The position numbers and the translations under genes are program-made. 64,000 bases of DNA, from NCBI GenBank assembly GCA_010093705.1, contig MU006092.1, positions 254,623-318,622 on the forward strand, written 5' to 3'. Source of the stretch: Patellaria atrata CBS 101060 (Eukaryota; Ascomycota; Dothideomycetes; Patellariales; Patellariaceae). The notes under the pieces were generated by a model. The model was not told the DNA's origin, did no database searches, and saw only the letters and a program-made list of their open reading frames with translations. Of this stretch, positions 46,926 to 59,818 are shown in pieces. Numbering within the stretch: the stretch's first letter is position 1; the number at the start of each line of letters is the position of its first letter.

Positions 46926-49900
46926 CTGGGCGGGTTTGGTCACTCTTTGGGCTAAGAGGATTAGAGAAGGCTAAGGGTAAGATACCTTCTTTGTTTCTTG
47001 AGAGGGAAAAGGGTGGGTACGACGCGGACTGGAGCAACAGGGATGAGCACAAGTCTGCACAGACAGTTCGGTGCTAATGAGTTACTTGCTAACGTTGACC
47101 AATGCTGAGACATTTCCATAGGTGCTCTGGCAGTTTGGCAGCCTTTTACTGGGCACCCAGTCACCTCACTCTGGGCAATTTTTTCGGTGGGCGTCGCTGG
47201 GTGCATGCTGGGTTGTGATGCTCACTTGTGCTGAGACTTGGGGGCCACCATCGGCCACTTGGGTAATGAAGCGTCAGCCAAAGACGGCCAAAAAGCACCC
47301 AAAAGCACGCCAAAAGGATTGAACCTTGTCCTCCCACGTTGCAAGCACGGCAAGCAAAACCCACACCCCTCCCCCAACCACGAGGAGATTCCAGCCTAGG
47401 TATAGCCCCGTTCGCGCCTGCCTGCAACCCGACACGCAAAACTCTCTCACCTCGAAGAAACCCTCTCTAACGGAATATACAAGTCTAGGTATCCGTACTG
47501 TATCCCATCAAAACCATCCCTTTTCTTTTCTCTATCAAGTTTCTTTCTACAGTACCTTCACACATCCCGCCAAAGGGGAAACTAGGGCAGCAATGCCGTG
47601 TATGCAGCTAGTACGCGATACGCCTAATACTTTACAAGTACCGTACAGTACGTCCTCGGGCTGGGCTGTTCTCACCGCGAAACCAAAATTTCTCAAACAT
47701 GCGCCATGCACGTCTGACTGAGCCACCGCTCATCCGCTCAAACATCCCAATTCCATATCATCGTAAAATTTGTGCGTAAGGCCGCGAGGCGAAAAATGCT
47801 AAAAAGGAGAAAGTAACTTTTTTTCTCATTTCGTTTGATCTCGGAAATCGAAATTCGAAACTTCACCGTGCGCAGAGCTTTGTCGAAACGTCAATTACAT
47901 TATTCCGTCCAGGCGATCCCGTCCTCGTACAGTTGATACTGTATAATACTGTTATGCATTACTTATGATATCCGAGGTATGGATGCAACGCTCATGACGC
48001 ACTCGTTTCTGCTGGCGCGCTGCATCCAATGCTGGCACGTTGACAATTACCGGCTAGGACTGTTACAGCCTATTCAACGTTCGAAGCAAATTCGACACCA
48101 TTAACGACTGAAGAACGCAAATACTTTGAAGAAGAAAAAAGGAGTTAACATATCGATCGTTTCTAGACCAAGTTACGATCCACTCCCCTCTGCATCGTAA
48201 TAAAATAGCGAGGCCTCGGTCTTTTACCGAACGTCCCTCTAGCACCTGCAGCACCGTTTAAAGTATACATCCGTATATTATAAGACACATCGTTGACGTG
48301 TAACCTAATGTCCGGTTCCATATGGCCGGCGAGCCTGCGAAGGCTGAGAGATTCCATGTAGAGCGACAATATTCGAAGTTCCAGCAGCACTGTATGGTAA
48401 GCCTACTTCAACAGAAATATCTCGTTCAGTTGCATGTGGATAACCCCTATCTACTGCAGTTATTCTGCACAATAAAAAGATGTCATTGACGAGCTATTAC
48501 AACCTTAGTTACAGCTCTGGGGGCTTTCTTTGATTGCTCGAAAACACTCCGCATCTCCATACAGGAATATTCATTGAACATCTGTGACGAGTAGCTGTTT
48601 CGGAAACAATCGACAGTGGCGAACCACACTGCGTAAAGAGATGATCAGCTCAGACAGACCACGTTGCAACCATGTCGAAATCTACGATGGGTCACCTAAA
48701 TCTATCTCCAACAATAATGCAATAATTAAGCGCCGCCATGCAAGCAAACCGTGCGTTTTATCTTTCGAGAACGAAATATCAGCCTGAACAGAACAACTAT
48801 GCGTTTTAGGAGATCCCTTCGACAACTCAAAATCGCTTTTCATTGAGTTACAAACTTACGAACCAAATCTCTCCTGTCGTGTGTACTGGGATTACATCTT
48901 GTTCCGTGAGACAGCCACATATAATCCACAAATTTTTCACAGCGAGCCTGTGGGGGAGATATTAGTCACAGGCTCTTTGCCGACTCCAAACCTCATTACG
49001 TTTAACGGCTTCAAAATGCTTATTAGGAGTCAGCCTCAATCAGGAGTCATGACAGCTGCCAGATGTTAATCTCGACATGCCAAACTGGTATACCCTGATG
49101 CTTGTGATAGTAATAAGAATGCTTGTGAGGTTGGGACGTTGGTTCCCGAAAAATAGACCATGCTTGTCCTAAATTGTACCTATATACAAGCCATCTTGGG
49201 TCTCGATTCAAGCTACATTTTCATAGAGATCTTCTAGATTTCTACATTAAATTGTTCCGATAGCTACGGCATTCAATCTAAACAATGCGAATTGGGCCTT
49301 CTTGTTCTATCGTTCTCGGGGAAGTTCTACAAAGTATCATGCATATTATTACAGGCATGTAAGGTCCAATTCCCAGGAGGACGATAATCCCGAATTCATA
49401 TTAAGGACTGGAGGAAGACCGAAACCTCCACTATCGTACCCGCTCTATGGTTTATAGGATGTGGGAGCCGCAAAGTGCGCCGCTTTCCCGCCATTATGGT
49501 TTTTACCCGTATGTGAACCACGGCCAGAAATTCCATGGCCTGTCTCACATGCACAACAAGAGACGATTTTCTAGTGATGCATAGCATCGGGTACTGTACC
49601 ATAGCGTGGAAGTTCTGCTAAAATGTTCTACTTCCGTGATGCTGATTCTAACGCATGGCTTACGCAGAGCAATACGTATCATTATCTGGAGATTTTAGTT
49701 CTATGGCTCTGCGGCACTGTATGTGAGCTCTGGCTGATGAGTAGTCTGGTTTTGACTTTTTCGGTGCCCGAGATCAATGTTGGTGTGTGTGTTCAAAGGA
49801 TTTGATACCTTACTCTCTTCAACTAACGACTTCGCTCCCTACCTGGATACCCGTATCCGTACAGTCATCGTTTATACACAATCTTAAAAACAGTACCTTT

Positions 49901-52900
49901 CGATCTTTCACGAATTCGATGCCTCGCTGGAATGTTGATGATCTCTCTCAACAACTTGTACTAAGTGTCCAACGGCTCAAACTTCAAGCTACTGTGGATA
50001 AGGTTATTCTTGGATCATGGTTCCCGAACACGTGCCGACCTTTTGACATGACAATGAAATCTACACGAGTCAGGGCCTGAACGGGAGGATTTCGTCTTGA
50101 CGTAGGGATGAAGGACGAATCATCGATTAAATTGAGATTGAGGAACCTCGGTTTCGGTTTCACAAAACCTTCTGTTCCCAGCTAACTTTTAGAGAGCTGA
50201 TCCTTTTTCTGATACAGTCATGACAGGATGTGTTAAAACTGTACAGAAGACTCAAGTCTTCAAAGATTACCGTAACCCTGGACGATTACTATCGTGTATC
50301 GTACACGAGTCATGGTCAACAATTTAAAGATCCATGACCCACGCAAATCTGCCAAGTTTTCAACCACGTGTTTTAACGATCAAACGATGCCATTCCCCAC
50401 GAAAAGGATTGCAGCTGGATTTTGAGGCTTGCAGTTGCAGATTGAATGGTGGATAAACCCTTGCTGGCACTCATCCTCCATCCCGTCAGAGAGACTCTCG
50501 CCGAATATGTTTGGGAGTCGAAACCAGCAATCCGGTTCAGCATGAAGAAGTGCAGGAAGGAGAGTGCATTGATTGATCCTCATGTGTATCGGAAGGCGTC
50601 CTTTGAGCCACGTGGATTCGTCTCTGTATCAGCTTATGGCGCCGTCAGCTTTTCTGGCTTCCTGCAGATCATGTTCTCTCCAGCCCAATCAGCACCCTTT
50701 GCCCTAGGAACTACGCGAAGGCTTCTTAGCAATTCGATTCGAAGCACCAGAACGCTTCAAACTGCAGAGAAATTATCGCACGCGTCTTCCAGTTTCAGAG
50801 TCGCACGCATCTCAAGATGATCAGACCATATTTTCGAGAAAAATAAGCGGCGTTCCAAGGCATCTGAGTAGTGAGGTCAACCATGCTTAAACCCATCATC
50901 ATAAACGGACGAGATGTTATGACTCGAGCCTATCTTTTCCGTACACCGCTAGAGTTATCTCCAGACCGCTATGAGCTATCGCTGATTTTGAACAATGGTC
51001 TAGAAACTAGAGTATTCCAAGTACAAACTACGAAGACCTTAACAACTCTCCTAAGGAACCGGTTAATCCATTTCTTTTCAAGCGCGATAACCGTCCGTCT
51101 AAATTTATCCCATAGAGGCACTTTACTGGAACAGTACTATCGTGGGACCGAGTAACTAATATTTTGCTAACCAAACAGCCTCGTGGACTTGTTAAAAGAT
51201 AACGGGCTCTTTTGATCGTACCATCAGGTAGATCTTTTTCGAAAACTGTAGACTTATGAACTCCAACTTTGCAGCCACCGAATTTCTCTTACCGAAACAA
51301 GCTTGATATCGAATGCAAAGGGGGATGATGTGCGCCATAGGTTCCACAGACAAGCAATTATTGTACGTTCGGCTCATGGATGGCGATCTGCTTCTCTCAC
51401 GCTTGAGGTCGGTAGTTAAATATCGCCATTTCACATCTCACCGTCCTCAGCACGAGCAAAGTCTGCGTAAGGGAAGAATTGGTGCTATCCGAACGATTTT
51501 CATCGGCCTCGTGTTGGTGTTTTCCGATTGTTAACTGCAAGTCTCTATGAAGGTGTACAGTACAGAAATGACCGAAGGAGGGGAAGCGGGAGCCTCTCGT
51601 AAATACTTTCGGCAAACTCACCGTGGCCCCTTTTTTCAACTCTGACGGTGTGACGGTGTGGCAAAGCTATCGGATCCCGATTCGGAGTGGGTTGCTACAA
51701 GTGCAGTACAGTACTCGGATGCCTGCCGGATGCCTTATCATGGAGAGCTCTGTTGTACAAGCCGGATGGTGGTGCGTGTTGGAATCCCTGTTCCCACGTG
51801 CGGACTCCGCCTTTTCCTTGAGTTTCAAGACTTTCTTCCGTTTCGATTTCGCACTGACGGCCTCCGACTGTGTGCTTGTGCCTGCGGAAGTACGAGTAAA
51901 CCTGCCCCACAGAGATAGTTCTAATTAAACATCATTACGGAGTATTTCATTATCGAACATAAAGTCTACAAGAAGTATTACACACCGAGCTTCAAAAATT
52001 TTCTTTCTGACAGTTTCATCCGGGCCTTCAACGACATCATGCTGCTACCCGCCCGAGTTTTCCGCGAGAACCTGCATGTCGTCCGGGGGGCCGGGGGGCG
52101 GCAAGGCCTTCGCGGATCTGTAGGCTTCTATCCTGGGTTCCCGCGTGGGATATCGATGGGAGCAGTTCTGTCTCCTATCGCCGAAACAGCGACCCGTTAA
52201 GGTTACGTGGTCGTGTCTGCAAGATTGATCAGGATCTGCTGATGCCTCGTGGTAGCTGTTACACTTGGTCTGCAGAAAGATCCGCACTCATTTCTGTATC
52301 CTCTACATTGGTAATACGAAAAAGAGATATGTCCGAAGACATGCTAATTTTTTGTTTCCATTTCCGGGACCATGACCTCTCACCATCTCCACGAGTTATG
52401 GATATACTAACCTCCTTTCATTTTGATTGTCGAATGTTGATCCTGCTGCCTTCCTGTTGGTGTTGCACAACTCTCAGTCTGTACTACAGGATATCCTTAA
52501 CACCGGATTCATTTGTAAGTTGGAGTATTTCTAGAACCGATCACTAATTTCTGCATGAGCTTGCACATTCACCAAGGGAATATCATATCTTCACTATTCG
52601 GGCCTGTGATGTGAGTTGCACGACAGGCAGAAACTTTTGCTACCGATGACAAATCTGCAAGCCAATGTCTTGTCGGTGTAACAATTCAAATAGCCACATT
52701 TGACTCGGTCATTCTAACTACACGATACCGCCCTCTTGAAAATTTTGGCAGGATTCGGATACTAGGCCTGATCTTTGCCTGGGGAAACTGCACGTAGGAC
52801 AATGAAACACACATCTCCGATACTGGTAGGAATGCCTCACATCATGATCACTGAAGAGCAAAGAATAATCCTAGGGATATGTCCCTTGGTTGTAAAATTC

Positions 52901-55397
52901 TTTCATTTTTATATTCATGCAACAGCTGCCGAATGCGGCGTCTAGATTGGATGACATTCAAGCCCCGAAACCTGCCCATCTTCGCCGGTCCACGACATCA
53001 TGACGGACATGGCGTGCCAGCATCTGCTTGTTAAACGTTCAATGTGGATCATTCTCCTTGACAATATTATTATGGACGGCACGTTGGAATACTTTTGCTT
53101 CCTTCACATCATATATCAATGATTGAAGGATGTATGGTTTATAGGAACGACTATTGCATATACAACTTTAATATCGACATGGGGGATGCAGCAGGTCGGT
53201 GACAGCATCATCCGAGTCAACTTTGTAGATCACGGGTGAATACGCTGCATATGGCTAGACTCTGAAGGTATGTAATCGTCGTGTATGTGGAAGGATAACT
53301 TGGCATTCTTTAAATATCAACTTGCTTGAACATGGCTGCAGTTGTCTATGATCTACAAACTTTCTCTTCAACAGTCTGCAGTATTCCATACCGCATGAAA
53401 AATCTAAGCCTCCGTAAGAGTACGACAATGAAATTGAAATTTGTTTGACCATCTTTGAGACTTGATAGTCTATCTTCGTCCATACTATATGTTCTTTACG
53501 TGCTTCTTTTCACACCGCTGAAATGTGATCATGACTCTCTAAACACTTAGTCCGTACAGTTATCTCAATGCGCTCCTCCACCTACATCTCCCCTCGACCT
53601 TCATCACACCGTCTTTTTAGACAACTCAACGAAAGAGAATCAGCCTGATTGCTCGTTTGCAAAAATATCTTCTTTGAAAGATTCCCATCACTCCTTTTCA
53701 CTCGAACCCAGCTACACATACCCCTAGCCGCACTCGAGCATGATAAGCTAGACTCTATCATAGTACACAGAATCGTAGACTGAACCACCATTCCGTTGCT
53801 CTGACTTTTCCCTGATCCATCGTCATCGTACCTCGTCTCCAGAAAGCAATTCTTCACGCTGTCCCCTCTGCCTAAAGCCTATTGTTTAGAAAGTCTTATA
53901 AACATAAACTGAAGCATTATCGCCGTCATACACTTCTCTCGTGATATTCTAGCAATTTTCCAGATACAGTACACCCTCGTACTCTCCCTGTACGAGAACC
54001 CTTAACATCCCATGATGCTGTTCTCTCATGCACTTATCCTCATCATAGAAAACCTCAACAACCCGGGAAACAAAAGTCACAGTAGCGTATGAGTAGTAAC
54101 AAAAATTTCCATAGCACGCCATCAATAGCCTCAGTCGTTTGCCGTAGCCACCACCCCCTTACTTACACCCTCTCTCACCCGTTTGAGGTCCAAGAGGAAA
54201 TGGGACCAGTTTTACCCTCCCCCCTCCATCTGAACTCCCAATGTACACCCCCAGCAGACTGATTGCTTCTTCTCACGCCCTTTTACCTCTTTACCAGATC
54301 CTTTCCTTCTCCTTTCCTTCTCATTCTCTTTTCCCCTGCGCCCCCTTCCATCCTTTAACTATATACGTAGTAATTCCTCTTCTATCACACCAATTTGTTC
54401 CGCCTAGGGTAGTGTATCCCTAGATACGCCATACTAGCTCCTCATCTTATCCCCCGTCTTATCCCATCTTTGCCCCATCTTGCCCCATCTTGCCCCATCT
54501 TGGGCCCCATATCATCTCCCATTATCCCCTCGCGCAGACTCAAAGCGACCAAAGCCCCAAACCCACAAGAACGCCCTTTCTCTCCCCTTCTTCCCTTTCC
54601 ATTTGAGAGTTCGAGAACGGAGAGCGAGAGCGGAGAGTAGCATCACACGTACCAGTACCAGTGAAATCATAAACCCAGAAGCAAGAGGGAGTGGTAAACC
54701 GATGCTCTTTCACCTTCACCCTCACCTTCGCCCATTCAAGTCCACCCTTTCAGTTTCAAGCTCAAGTTCAAGTTTAGGCTCAAGGCCAACTCCCACTCCC
54801 ACTCCATACCAACCCAACCACGAGGATACGCACAGAATTAGCTGCGCGAGAGAGCCGAGCGAGTCCGAATGAGATACGCCCGAAACCATGTGCAGTAGAG
54901 CCCACACGGAACGGGATGATTGGGGACAAAGGGATGAGGTGTGCTAGATATTGCACGACGGTGCGATATTCGACAGACCGAGAGGTACGGGTCGATATAA
55001 TTCTTGGATGGTTGAGGTGAGTGAGGGTAGAGATGGAAGGAATATTATGACGATATTAACAGCGACATCCACATTGAAATATCAACAAAGATCCATAATA
55101 TAACTTGATACCATAACAAGACCAGATAATAATTCAGGGGTATTTAAAGACCAAAGACCAACTCATCGCCACTCATAACATCATAGACGCGATAACCCCC
55201 AAGAAACAACTTTTAGTTTATCCGACGCCATCAGTCTATCCCAGGTACAAATCCCAAATGTCCTTATAGGAAATATAGAGACAAAACTGATGGTATCACT
55301 GTATATAAGAGATGATGAAGGAAAAGATCCGAAAACACTATACAAGACCCTCAAAAAAAAGATTACGCCAATCGTATACTTATTTCAATACACCGTA
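46926..55397. other. Long stretch without recognised gene
   Basis: These 8.5 kb contain the upstream region of the RGS gene and the downstream region of the finger-kinase gene. Open frames up to about 130 codons occur (for example 47326-47721, 50446-50820, 51623-51928), but none shows a domain, signal peptide or consistent splice pattern. Four GTACWGTAC palindromes lie here (47643, 49591, 51555, 51706). The segment 54180-54880 is strongly pyrimidine-rich. Confidence 0.5.
54463..54505. repeat. Short tandem repeat, TTGCCCCATC unit
   Basis: Three to four copies of the 10-base unit TTGCCCCATC run in tandem, with a degenerate start (TTATCCCATC) and end. It lies in a C/T-rich non-coding stretch. 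Confidence 0.75.
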
Positions 55398-58300
55398 TCA
55401 AACAATCCCATCCCCAGCCGAATGCATAAACCTCCTCTTCCTCTTCACAAACACCTTCCTCCTCAACCCGGCCTTGACAATCTGAGGCACAGGACTCTTA
55501 TCCCTCGTCTCCTTCTGCCGCGGTATCCTCATCTTCATCTTATCCGGATTTCTCGTCCGCTTGCCCCTCTTCCCATCCTCATCCTCGCTCTCGGGCATAA
55601 TGTCGACCGGGATGCCCCCGACCGGAGTCCACCAGTCGCTGTCGTAATTATCGAGAGGATCCCGAACGAGGTCGAAAGCCGAGAAAGATTCGTGCAGGAA
55701 TCGATCGCGCGGGTGCTCACCCCATGTTGACAGCTGGCGGAGGACTCGACTTTGTGCGTTTTGTGCAGAGCTTGATGCGACGGAGGTTGGAGAGAGCGGT
55801 TCGAAGTTCGAAGTTGGAGAGTCTAAGTCTTGAACGTAGCCATCGATCTCACCGCTGACTTCACATAAGATTGACTCGGTTGACTTCATTGTAGTGTCGT
55901 AAAAGGAGTCAGGCGGGGTGTTTAGAATCGGTTCTTCGACTTTAGGGTGCATGAAAGGTAACTGGTAGGAAGTCTTCTCGTATGGAAGTGATGGGCCTTC
56001 TTGTGTCCAGTGACAAAGAGAAGGCAGAGTTGGTGCCCTAAGGCAGAGATCGTCCAGTTGCTGACGTGAAGTGTAATCAAGCGAGTCGAGGAACTCTTTT
56101 CCAAGGACGATATCGTATGGTGCATCAGACGACACAACGAAAGGTATAGTATAGTGAGCTCTTTCTCCAAAAGAAAATGGTAAATGAATGCGTTTCAGAT
56201 CGAGTGCTTGCACTCTGAAATTCGAGAAACCTCGGTCCGAAGAAGAAAGAGACTGAAGATGGTCCAACAAGAATGTGGTGGATATGGTGTTAAAAGAGCA
56301 AGAGATGTCTACTAAGGCCCCCACACCCAGATCACCTAGTTTGCTATGCATAAGTGCAGGATAAGGCTTTGACTCAGTAGATTCATGCTCTTGAAATAAG
56401 TCTAGAGTTTGACTCAGGTAATGGACATTGCTCCATGAAAGGGTCTGGTCCGATCTGTTCGAATCTGAAAGAAAAAAAGCTCTCAGGACCAAAAGCGATT
56501 GGAAAATGGCTGCTTGTTGCACGAAGAGGCTGAAAGTGTAAGCATCAATACTCTCGGTGAGAGGAATGCTATGAGATGAGGAGTAATTAGGCGGATCCGT
56601 CTCTGTATATGTCTGCACAACCAAGTCATCGCAAGACATCTGACACGTTGGAAGTGTTGACGGAAAGAGTTGGCCATAATAATCTAGGTGTGAAGTCTCT
56701 TTACAATAAGAGGAGTCGTTTCTAGATCTGTGACTTAACAGCGCTCTCAGGGCTCTCGTAGTATTCAAGATCCGCTTCCAGAGAGAAGTTGTCATGCCCG
56801 ACTGTCTGGATGTGAGTTCAGAAGAATCTTGAAGCATTTCATAACACTCATAACATTTGGTGACTTTGTCGTTCTGATGGCCCTTAGTGCATTCTCCAAA
56901 AGGAACACTGAGAGGTTTCATGAAATCCCCTAGTCGAAGATTCTCGCCGTGTTCGAATAACCCAACAACATACGTCAGCATTTTAGAACGTTGCTGACAG
57001 TCGAGGAAAGTTGAGTGTTCCGTAGTAGACGGCGTATAACGACAGCTGCCGCGATGAAGCCAGTTTAGAAATGGGCACAGTCGCCAATCAAGGAGACTTG
57101 CCAGATCATACTGTGCAGGGAATCCATTCTGCGAACGCACAATGCATTCTGCAGAGGGAGGTACTAAAGTTGAGAAGGGACCTAGCGTGAGAGCTTTATA
57201 AGAGTGAAAAAAGATATTCTGGGCAGCAGGAGCCACACCTGCAGCATCAAGGCAAGATATGCAAGCACCAAATGGGTCTCCTTTCCTTATTTTAGAGACG
57301 ATCTCTGCAGCTTTTGGTCGGTTGGATGCGTTGAATGCCAACATGTCCTTGCAGATACTCAGCAACTCAATGGCCTTACGCTTAACAGTGCAATGACGTA
57401 AAGTGTTAATCCATAATTGGATTTGAGGAAGCTTGGTCTGGTATGTATTCTGTTTCTTGTTCTGCTGGGGAGAAGCATCGATAAACTGTCGTAGATCGGA
57501 GAGCGAACCATCTAATAAGACCGTAAGAATTTCGAGGAAGACACAGCCAAGGGAGAAGATGTCGGCAGATCTTCCATGCTTCTTGTGTTGGGCTATCTCG
57601 GGAGCAGCATACATTGGGGTCATAGGACTGATGCTGGAAGATGTTGAATCTGTATCAGAGACTACCCGTGATATTCCAAAGTCCGAAAGGTATACTGTTG
57701 TATCACGACCACTACCGGAAATGAGGATGTTTGCAGGTTTTACATCGCCATGACGAATCCGATTTGAGTGAACATGTGACATTGCTGAGGCGAGACAACC
57801 AACCCAAGACCAAATATTATTATCTTGGTCTGACGCGGATTTCGATGTCTCCAAGAAATCTTTGAGGTTGCGCTCTGCGACAGGATACATGATGATGCTG
57901 AGAGTAGTTATCTCATTGTACGCGGCAGCCGCTTTCAGGATATGCGGATGATGGAGTCGCCTCATAATATTGACCTCCAATGCGAAGCGACGAAGAACGG
58001 ACGAGCGTCCTTTACTATTTTTGATCTGTTTTCGAGCAAACACAGCTCCCGAATTCGTGCTTTGGACTTTATCAACGCGACCATAGGTTCCTTCTCCAAG
58101 TGATCCTAGAGAGACAAAAGGACGAATAGGGAGTGAGACCTTGGTTACTGCTCTAGATCTCCTTGGTGCTGGGATTTGAGAAAAGTCCCAAGACGTGTTA
58201 TCTTGTAACATACTCAGATTCTGTGTATTGGAGAGATTCATGTACCTCTGCTCATATGAATTATCAAATTCATTACTGAACGTGCCATCAAATTCTCCAT

Positions 58301-59818
58301 TGAATGTATAGTAATCATAATTGTCTCCGAGCGGGCCAAAACTAGGGTCATTATTATCTGAGCCTGGATTTGTGTCTTTGCCGTTATTACCGGCTCCTGC
58401 ATCGCCGCCTTGGTCAGGGGGGTTATTATCAGGAGAATCGTCCTGGTCATTATCATCATCATCAGAGTGGTATGTAGGAGGTTCGTCCTCTGGCCAAGGA
58501 TCCCTCCAACGGTCCATGGTCCACGGTCCTCCAGGAATTTTGTTTTTAAAGTGACGAAAGATATGTGTATTTCGCTTTTTCCAGTTGAAAAACCGCTGAC
58601 CACAAAATCCGCAGCGCCTTTTGAATGTTGGCGGAACATCGAACTTCGACTTGTTCACGAGATCATCAAGTCGCTCCACGAATAGTTGATTCCGGTTCTT
58701 GTCTAATAAATCTGCGTGTTTATTTTTGATGTGTTCGATTAATTTGTCCTTACGATGTGCGATAAAGTGATGACGCCGTGATTGAGTGCGACACCGAATA
58801 CATGACCAGATCTCCTGTGGTTGATTGATTTCTTCATGACGTTGCCAATCATCCTTTCTTTTACTCTGGTAACCACACCCCGAAGTGCAATGCAAATCAC
58901 CCGAAGGATTCTTCTGGGGATGACTGGATCGTGTGCACTGACCTGAAGCTCTTTGAATGTAGTCATTGATACTGACTCTCACGTCTTCCGGATTGGCTGG
59001 ATTAGTGACTTCCGCAGCAAGAACTTGTGGGGTATCTCCAGGAATAGAATCCTCCGTTTTTATTCCATCGGAGTTTGAGTTCGAAACATCGACTTTGTGA
59101 CCAACATCGACTTTAGGGACATCCTCGAGCTTTCTTCCAAGCTTATATTCAAGCCAGGCAACCAATGGCTTTTTTGGAAGACGAGTGAGCGTAACCAAGG
59201 CTTTGATTTCAAGCCTTTCCGGTGGACGATTCCCTTCGATCTCCAACCAGAATTCTAATTGCTTTCGAGCCTTGTCTGGGATTGTAGGAGATGTCTGGTT
59301 TACGATATCCTGTTCACGTCGTTGAAATTTCCGGGGTTGTTCGGGTGAGTTGACATCAGGACTTTGGTCATTATCTGACCGTCGTCTTTTTTTTCTCACT
59401 TGTCTTTGCGGAGGGACCTGCAATGATAGTTTAGGTGCAGATGGGGAGGCTGTCGATTCTTTGGCTGAGTTAGGGCGACGAGACATTTCGGGGGATAGAT
59501 TTCGATTTCCATCCCTTCGAGCCGTGTTGTAAGGAGACGTTTGAGTGCCGTATGCTTCGTCGGTAGTGGTAGATTGCTGATGATTCAATCAGTTGTTGTT
59601 CTTGTAGAACAGAGGGTTGGCTCACTAACCAATAATTGAGGGTCTAAACACTTATCATCCAAGAGAGCCTTAGTGGAAGATGTGTAGTTGTGTCGTGCAA
59701 AGGGTGAGCCAACTGAAAAGGCATTAACATGTTGGTCCTGAGGTAAGTATGTACTCGGAGAAGCCGTAGGAGTGCCCCGGGGGCGGCGAGCCCCCGAAGG
59801 GGCGGTAAAAGGAATCAT
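55398..59818 (-). CDS. Multidomain protein: homeodomain-like, C2H2 fingers, protein kinase, retropepsin-like domain
   Basis: Two exons: 59630-59818 and 55398-59576. The 53-nt intron has GTTAGT donor, CTGAT branch and CATCAG acceptor. The protein has 1,455 residues; exon 2 alone has no ATG at its open-frame start. Residues about 130-150 are basic and NLS-like (RKKRRR). Residues 160-210 hold a homeodomain-like helical segment (KALVTLTRLPKKPLVAWLEYK). C2H2/C2HC-type fingers lie at 290-351 (C-x-C and H-x-H pairs) and 383-407 (CGFCGQRF...HIFRH). An Asp/Asn/Gly-rich linker follows. The kinase at about 550-830 has GEGTYGRV, catalytic-type Lys579, HGDVKPANIL (HGD for HRD, 672-679), DFG 695-697 and APE. 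Residues about 1147-1230 resemble retropepsins, with ALVDISCSFNTIS and PYDIVLGKEFLDSL; the first motif reads D-I-S where active enzymes have D-T/S-G. I know no named family with this set. A nuclear, DNA-contacting kinase is an inference. Confidence 0.85.
59774..59803 (-). promoter_or_regulatory. Two adjacent GC hairpins just after the kinase start codon
   Basis: In the mRNA sense the first unit reads GCCCCTTCGGGGGC, a perfect 5-bp stem closing a UUCG tetraloop with a C-G pair. The second, GCCCCCGGGGC, is self-complementary. The first begins 16 nt from the A of the start codon of the finger-kinase gene. It encodes part of PSGARRPRGT. The local GC content is far above its surroundings. An effect on initiation is an inference. 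Confidence 0.6.

Noticed and set aside
50446-51928. Chain of open plus frames that might be a spliced gene
   Set aside because: No donor/acceptor pairs join them convincingly and no domain appears in any frame.
54480-54872. 130-codon plus frame rich in Pro, Ser and Thr
   Set aside because: It comes from C/T-rich low-complexity DNA with a short tandem repeat.
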